Of a DNA stretch of 64,000 nt, positions 57,601-64,000 are shown piece after piece (position 1 is the stretch's first letter; each line of letters opens with the position of its first letter). Below the pieces are notes generated by a model, which saw nothing but the letters and a program-made list of their open reading frames with translations, was not told where the DNA came from and did not search any database. Source of the DNA: Girardinichthys multiradiatus (taxonomy: Eukaryota; Chordata; Actinopteri; Cyprinodontiformes; Goodeidae); contig NC_061798.1 in NCBI RefSeq assembly GCF_021462225.1, forward strand, positions 24,033,320 through 24,097,319. Direction: 5' to 3'. Position numbers and translations under genes: made by a program.

Positions 57601-60600
57601 TGCTAATATTTTATTGCCTGATTCACTATTTTAGAACAGGTGTATGTAGTAAAATGCCTTGCAAATGTATTGACAGGCATTCAGACAAAACACTCATTGA
57701 ACATAATTTTTTAACAAAGACTTAACAATCATGTTTTGGACATTTCAGTACACTATGAGTGAGCAAAAAGAACCAAGGTTTTTTACGTTTTGGCTAGACC
57801 TACAAAAGAGACTAGGAGACCCACAGTTAAAGTAGGTAATAGGTCCAATCTTGTGAGTTTGCCTATACTATATGGCATACAGTATGTAAATGAATAGTCT
57901 AAACTTGGCAATAAGGGAAACATTGCTTGATATGATTTGGATAGATAAGGGATTAACAAACTAAAATCCAAACACCAGGTATTGCCCCCTGCCTTGCTAA
58001 ATAAATTTGTCTATAGGTAAAAAAAGGTTATATGACCATTGAAAAAGAAACATTGTTCATCAAGTTTTGTACTTACAGATTTTTACATTATTGTTTGATT
58101 GGTGGTTAAAGTAAAGTACAATTGTATTTATATTTTCAGGTTTTAGTAAAAAGAGTAGGATCAAATTTTTGCAAAATGTGAATGATTACATGTTTCTGAA
58201 TTTCGTAATAGCAAACAAAGGTAAAAAAGCAAAATGTTTGGAACCCATTGACCAAAAAATTGACAAAAAAATATTTTATTTAGTTATTATCGGCATTCCT
58301 TTGTGAGAATTCATTGCAAATACTGCATGCGACACACACATTACTAAAATTTTTCTTTTATGTCATTCATTTAGAAAAGTACTGCTCAGTTCTTGATCAT
58401 TGTTGAACAAAGTTTAAAAGAGTCTCTGTGGAGGACCTAAAGTGCCACTGCAGCTCTGGCGGAACTGTGGCAAAAACCCTGTTATAAGTCTTAAGGTTTT
58501 AATAATTAAAATATTAATTTTAGGATCACCATCCCCATTCATAATAGAATAATTTAAACAGAAAAGCAATCCAGAGAAGAGAGAAAAACAGGTGAGTCCT
58601 AACTGTTAATACTTCTTTCCCCCTTAACTCTTGCAGGTGTGACCTTTGCATAATAATCATTGTATGTCATTGAAAGAAACACATCAATCGTGCCTGCTTG
58701 TTAATTATTTCCTGACACCTCATTTACACCTTCCTGCTGTTGGCTGTGTTGATAATCAGGACTGCCAGTTATTACTAATAGTTAATGAATCACGTAAAGT
58801 GAAACTTGCATTTGTGCATGGGGTAATTGCAGTGAGTTTGTGTGTATTTATTGTAGTAGTCACAAATGGTTAAAAGCACAAAATGTAATTGGAAACAAAC
58901 ATAACCAAGATAAACGGAGAACCGTTCATTATGCTTGCTTTATAATTAATAATGTAGTGCATTAAACCTCTCTCTGAGAACCTGTGTTCAATGGATGAAA
59001 ATGTCTTTTATGTTGCCATTATTTTCATCTGATCATTTTCAACTCTGTGTGTGTGTTGCTCCAGTCACCTTTGAAAAGTTTAAACAAGATCAATACAAGT
59101 GTCTGTACCATTTGCGGTATTAATGTTAAGTTTAGCTGCAAGGTCATAGTTTTTGTACTTTAAATCTATTATCCTTCATGTGTTCTCAAATTTGAAATGG
59201 GTTCATAGCTCTACTAAAACTAGGGCAAGCTAAATTCATCACTGTGCCTGACAGCATTTTATGTAGTATTGAAAATGTGAAAATAACAAAATCCATGCAA
59301 AGGAAGACTAAGTTCTTTAAAATGAAATGACTGCACAGAAAAGCATCTGAATAGAGAAGTCATGCATCGTACAATGAGTGAGCAAGGATCTATAATAAGC
59401 AAAATTCTAGCCACCACTATGTGCTTGCAATTGTTCAACTTTCACTCACTCATTTGAGTGACCTTTAAGAATTAGGACGAAACGAGGACTGATGTCTCTA
59501 CCTTTTTCCTAGTGACAGTGCGGTAGATTAACTTGGTAGTAATACCGCAGCACCAATGACAGCAACGTTTGTAATAAAATACGTAGTAGCCGAAGCTAAT
59601 CCAAGGCTTTATGGAACCCTTAGCACAATCTCAATTTGGCGCCTTCCAACTGCAGTCACTTATTATACAGTTCACCATATACCTCTTTTATGTCATGCGT
59701 GTTTAAGCGTTTGTATAACACGTAAAATGAAATCAGTAATAATGTTTACATCTGTAAAGTAATATCAGCCACCTAATATAATCCAACCTAATATTTATGG
59801 TTTTTTAAGAGAATGCCAAGATTTTGCATTTCATTGACAGAGGTTTAAGTTATTTGTCCTTCTACATTAGCTGAGATTTTGTCATGTAGAAAGATTAAGC
59901 TTAAAAACCTCTAAACTACTTTGAAAAATAGTAACATATTAAAGGAAAACATTTTACTCTACACTCTGACTATACCTTATGATTTACACATTCATTTACA
60001 CACTTATTTTACATCATATTACATGTTGTTTTGCACAATTACTGCTGATGTGTACATAAAGGTGTACATCTGTAAACCTAATAAATCTACTGCTCTTGGA
60101 GGCTGCCTTTCTGCAACTTCTAAAAACCCTAAAGTCACACGGATGGGCACTACTAAAACTAATGAGTTCAGTGTTATGTAAAATAAAATTAAGCTTTTGA
60201 GAAAAAATGTGTTTGTCACATTTACTGCAGCCTCAAACATCTCTTTGACACAATACATTGAACTTGACAAATGTGCTGGAAGGTTGCTTAGAAGGAGTTG
60301 GGAAGTACTAGTCAAAATGGTGCAGATCAGTTACAGCAAGGTGAGTATGATGCTTTTATCACTAAGTTGTAACTTAAATGTCCTCATTCGACCCTCAGTA
60401 ACTGACAACCCCTGTTATTACATTGATTATAGGCAACAATATGCATTTACTAACCACTTCATAAGATACACTACATTTTGGGAAATGTTCATGAATATTA
60501 GCAAACATGTAAAAAGTATTGCTATTTACATCTTTTTAGATATATTTTATATCAAACAATTAAATTCAAAAATTGGATGTCAAGAGAGCAAATGTAAAAT

Positions 60601-61091
60601 TCTGCACAAAGTCTTGAATCATTATTGATTTTTGCCCACTGATGACATATCACAATACAATGTCAGGTGTTTTCACGACATTGGTTTTGATCTGTTTTAT
60701 TGCAATAATTCTCTTAAAAACCAATATATTGTGTTTTCCCTTAGGTTGGAGTGACAGTGGTTAGAATTGCTCCGCTTAGGTTTTCTCTTCAAGGTGCCGA
60801 TTTCGATCTATATGATTGGTAGCCTAAAGAGGAGCTACAGTGACAACATCAGTGAAAGGTTCAGAGATCTTCAACTGAAAGCATTGAACACAACCAAACA
60901 GAAAATGTTCCTATCTACAAGTCTGCATAAGGTCACAATAATTCTTTGCTCACTGGGATCAATATAAAAACAAAAACGCCTTACTGGGGATATTTGTTTG
61001 TTGTTGTGGATTTTATTTGGCATTACCAATGTTCTCAGCCTGCACTGAGTTCCTGATGATTCCTGTGTTTACATTTATTATAGGTAGCAAT
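57601..61091. other. Unassigned AT-rich sequence of 3.5 kb
   Basis: No gene, RNA or repeat family recognised. The longest plus-strand frame is 60197-60628 (143 codons) with no domain. Confidence 0.5.
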
Positions 61092-61888
61092 GTATACTCA
61101 ATTGCCACTTTATTAACTTCACTTGTTCAATTGATTGTTAACACAGATGACAAATCGGCCAATCACATGACAGCCAAATACATTTAGGCATGTACACATG
61201 GTGAAGAAAACTTGCTGCAGTTCTGAATACCATCTCCGCATCCCAGTAAATGTACAACACATTGAACCTTGAAACAGATTGGCTGCAGCAGCAGAAGACC
61301 ACACCAGGTGCCACTTTAGTCAGCTAGGCGGAGCTTTAGATACCATTAGCATAGGCTGACCAAAATTTGACAATTAAAAAGAATAAATCTTGGCAAGATC
61401 AATCTCCAACTCAGCTGCAAGATTAAAATGGTAGGGTTCAAATCTGGTGTAAACAACTTGAAGACATGAACCCATTTTACCTCGAACCAATGGTTTAAGG
61501 TAGTGGTGGTAGTATAATGGTGTGGGACATTTTTTCCTTGTCATTTTTTTAACCCCTTAGCCCTTATTAAGCAATGCTTAAACACCACAGTCTAGCTGAC
61601 TACTGTTGGTGGCTGTATCCATCCCTTTATAACTGCAGTGTATCCATCTTCAAATGGCTACTTCTAGGAAGATAATGCACCATTGTACAAAGCTGAAATA
61701 ATCCCAAACTGGTTTACTGAACATGAAAGTAAGATCATTGAAATACAGTGTCAATATGGACCAAAATCTCTAAAGAATGTTTCTCAGACTGTGTTAAATA
61801 TATAAAATAAAGAATAAAAGGAGATTTAAAAGGTAAAAGTGGGTCCAACCTGTTGGTGTACCTAACAAATAGGCCACAAGGTATACAT
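61092..61888 (+). mobile_element. Tc1-type copy, plus orientation, decayed and internally deleted
   Basis: The left end tactcaattgccactttatt and the right end near gtccaacctgttggtgtacc are inverse-related to the neighbouring copy. The 5' UTR-type leader and part of the catalytic domain region (for example aagataatgcaccattgtac) are readable, with the middle missing. Confidence 0.75.
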
Positions 61889-61993
61889 CCATATACACTC
61901 ACCGACCACTTTTATTAGGTACTCCTTGCTAGTACCAGGTTGGACCTCCTTTTGTCTTCAGAACTGCCTTAATCCTTCATGGCATAGATTCAA

Positions 61994-62218
61994 TTAAATT
62001 CAATTCAGTTTTATTTATATAGCGCCAATTCACAACACATGTTGTCTCAAGGCACTTCACAACAGTCAGGTACATACATTCCAATTAATCCTAACAATTG
62101 AACAGTGCAGTCAGAGTTAGCTTTTTATTCAAATTGGATAAAAAGTTTTTCTATCTAAGGAAACCCAGCAGATTGCATCCAGTCGGTCACTTGCAGCATT
62201 CCCTCCTCCCGGATGAGC
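61994..62218 (-). mobile_element. L2-type LINE/SINE 3' end inserted in the Tc1 copy
   Basis: Flanked by an 8-bp duplication AGATTCAA (61986-61993 and 62219-62226); removing it restores the Tc1 sequence. On the minus strand it ends attggcgctatataaataaa followed by GAATT-type repeats, like the end of the L2 fragment at 40940-41599 (gcactatgtaaataaacttg). Confidence 0.85.
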
Positions 62219-62389
62219 AGATTCAACAAGGTACTGGAAACATTCATCAGAGAGTTTGGTCCATATTGACATGATAGCATCACACAAATGATGCAGATTT
62301 GTCGGCTGCACATGCATGATGCGAATCTCCCGTTCCACCACATCCCAAAGGTGCTCTATTGAATTGAGATGTCGTGACAGTGGAGGCCA

Positions 62390-62752
62390 TTAGAGTCCAG
62401 TGAAGTCATTGTCATGTTCAAGAAACCAGTCTGAGATGATCCGTGCTTTATAACATGGCGCGTTATCCTGCTGGAAGTATCCATCAGAAGATGGGTACAC
62501 TGTGGTCATAAAGGGATGGACATGGTCATCAACAATACTCAGGTAGGCTGTGGCGTTGACATGATGCTCAATTGGTACTAAAGAGCCCAAAGTGTGCCAA
62601 GAAAATGTCCCCCACAGCCTTACACCACCACCACCAGGCTGAACCATTGATACAAGGCAGGATGGATCCATGCTTTCATGTTGTTGACGCCAAATTCTGA
62701 CCCTACCATCCGAACGTTGCAGCAGAAATCGATACTCATCAGACCAGGCCAT
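62390..62752 (-). pseudogene. Tc1-type transposase catalytic fragment
   Basis: A 120-codon open segment beginning WSDEYRFLL (first D of the triad), with WRQQHESMDPSC, VRLWGTFSWH and FQQDNAPCYKA (second D), ending near the WFLEH segment. The region with the catalytic Glu lies just downstream, where the frame is broken. Related to the copies at 57100 and 61092. Confidence 0.85.
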
Positions 62753-62790
62753 TTTTTTTCCAATCTTCTATTGTCCAATTTTGGTGAGCC

Positions 62791-63430
62791 AGCGTCAACA
62801 CCATTGCCTGGAGGTACTGGGGGAGGATTATTACCAAGTCAACTTTCAACGCATTGTACGACGACTTATAACCCCCAAACTCGTTCCTGCTATTCAGAAT
62901 CTTCTGGTACTTCGACGCATACAAGCGGATGACTTCAGAGTGAAGACGATTGCCAAGACGGTTTTATATTAACTGAAATCGGTACAAGGCATCCACAGTG
63001 CAATAGCGCACGTTTATGATCGCATGGTCGATGAGAAACATCTCAAACAACTGAACTCTGTTTCAGAGTGCTATGGACTGACAAACTGATCTCACATGTT
63101 TGATGACTTGTTGTGTCATTTTTTTTTTTTTTTTTTAGTATTCCAGTACTTTAATTAATCTGCATTATATGATTTTTCTTCTTTTTTCTTTTTACTATTA
63201 AATACAATTAAAGTAGGAACATAGTAACCTTTCCCAAAAGTGTTGTTTAAAAGCTAGTAGTGTTTGAATTCATCTGCATTAATCTGCATTTTATCTGATT
63301 TTGTTTTTTGGTTGTTTTTTTTTTAATATTAAATACAAAAATAAAATAAAAAAAATAAGGATAAATCTACCCTCCTGTGTGTCTTTTTCATTATTTAACA
63401 AGTAATCGGCAGAGTGAGCATAAGGCAGAG
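62791..63430. other. Unexplained stretch between Tc1 fragment and Polinton integrase
   Basis: 62791-62972 has open frames on both strands with a more coding-like composition (plus: NFQRIVRRLITPKLVPAI; minus: MYASKYQKILNSRNEFGG). 63000-63110 is of average composition, and 63118-63360 is T- and A-rich with two diverged repeats of an attaatctgcattat-type unit. It may be part of the Polinton, but no motif was recognised. Confidence 0.35.
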
Positions 63431-64000
63431 ATGGCAGGAAGACGGCTGATGAAGAAAGTATATTATAGCCCTTCAAATCCGGGAAGTTTTGGGGGTGTAG
63501 ATAGGCTGAGGAGGGTTATGCAAGATGAAATGGGAAAGAAGGTTGCGGTTGAAAAAGTTACAGATTTTTTATCAGGAGAAGATACCTATACTCTACATAA
63601 ACCTGCAAGAATAAAGTTCCCGAGAAACAGAATTTTTGTCACCAGACCATTGAGGCACTTCCAGGCTGATCTCTGTGACATGCAAGCTCTGGCCATGGAA
63701 AATGATGGTTATAATTATTTATTAACAGTCATTGACATCTTTTCAAAAAGGGCGTATGTACGAGTTTTGAAGAGGAAAACAGCCGCTGAGGTGGTAAAGG
63801 CATTTGAATCAGTTTTTACAGAAAGTCAGACCCCCAAAAAACTTCAGACTGATGCAGGTAAATAATTTTTTAACAAGAAATGTAAGGTTTTAATGGAGAA
63901 ACACGGTATTGAACATTTTGCCACAGCGAGTGAAACAAAAGCTTCAGTGGTCGAGAGATTTAACCGCACATTAAAAACAAGGATGTGGAGATATTTTACA
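63431..64000 (+). pseudogene. Polinton/Maverick integrase, nonsense mutation, cut by the window edge
   Basis: It starts at ATG 63431 (MAGRRLMKKVYYSPSNPGSF), the typical N-terminus of Polinton integrases, preferred to an upstream in-frame ATG at 63377. A retroviral-type DDE core follows: FQADLCDMQ (first D), YLLTVIDIFSKRAYV, LQTDAGK (second D) and, after a stop, VVERFNRTLK (E). TAA at 63863-63865 replaces what is probably a GAA of a GKEF motif; the frame is otherwise open to the edge. This enzyme inserts Polinton DNA. The core triad is present but translation would stop before the last catalytic residue. The rest of the element should lie to the right. Confidence 0.88.

Larger units (their letters stand above)
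61894..62790 (-). mobile_element. Tc1-type copy, minus orientation, 3'-terminal part, with LINE-tail insertion
   Basis: It begins tacactcaccgaccactttt, a terminal type widely found in fish and amphibian Tc1 elements, directly after the plus-oriented copy, so the two lie back to back by their 3' ends. The transposase N-terminal half and the other terminus are missing; similarity ends near 62790. A 225-bp insertion occupies 61994-62218. Confidence 0.85.

Noticed and set aside
60197..60628. 143-codon plus-strand frame
   Set aside because: No recognisable motif; the length is not surprising in 64 kb.

Overview
The window reads as teleost fish genomic DNA, probably from a percomorph. It is AT-rich and eukaryotic in layout, and nearly all recognisable content is transposable elements typical of fish: several Tc1-like lineages, a gamma-type endogenous retrovirus, Ty3/gypsy elements and solo LTRs, CR1/Rex1-like, L2-like and RTE/Rex3-like LINEs, tRNA-derived SINEs and a Polinton/Maverick integrase. 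I recognise no host protein-coding exon, no host RNA gene and no CRISPR array, so the window is probably intergenic or deep intronic.

Layout. 1-13.6 kb: a degenerate endogenous retrovirus on the minus strand (5' LTR 13118-13624, tRNA-Tyr-like primer site, broken gag, protease, RT, RNase H, integrase and env, a polypurine tract, and the start of the 3' LTR at 604-707). It was later interrupted by a nearly full-length LINE in env (about 1951-5100) and an intact Tc1 element at the RT/RNase H junction (7600-9208). A second LTR element appears to interrupt the 3' LTR and runs off the left edge. 14.0-17.8 kb: an older Tc1-like element holding a deleted gypsy element, which itself holds a SINE. 19.95-24.5 kb: two more copies of the 1.6-kb Tc1 family, one with an intact transposase. 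24.5-29.1 kb: LTR-like repeats, a Tc1-type deletion derivative and a 1.8-kb solo LTR. 30-36 kb: two further Tc1 lineages, one carrying a solo LTR. 38.4-41.6 kb: RTE and L2 fragments. 41.6-53.8 kb: mostly unassigned, with one SINE, one solo LTR and a Tc1 remnant. 53.9-62.8 kb: a LINE C-terminal remnant, a solo LTR and several decayed Tc1-type copies. 63.4 kb to the right edge: a Polinton integrase broken by a nonsense codon.

The elements do not form a pathway; they record successive insertions. Target-site duplications were found directly for several: TA for the Tc1 copies, TCTTC for the gypsy, CTGAT, ATAAC, AACGC/AATGC and TTGA for solo LTRs, 13 bp for the RTE fragment, and 8 bp for a LINE-tail insertion. 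The youngest layer seems to be the 1.6-kb Tc1 family: three copies whose transposases differ at only a few per cent of residues, two with complete 334-residue reading frames that keep the DD34E triad. I found no convincing novel system. The best leads are this possibly active Tc1 family, the nested insertion record, and the unexplained coding-like stretch beside the Polinton integrase.
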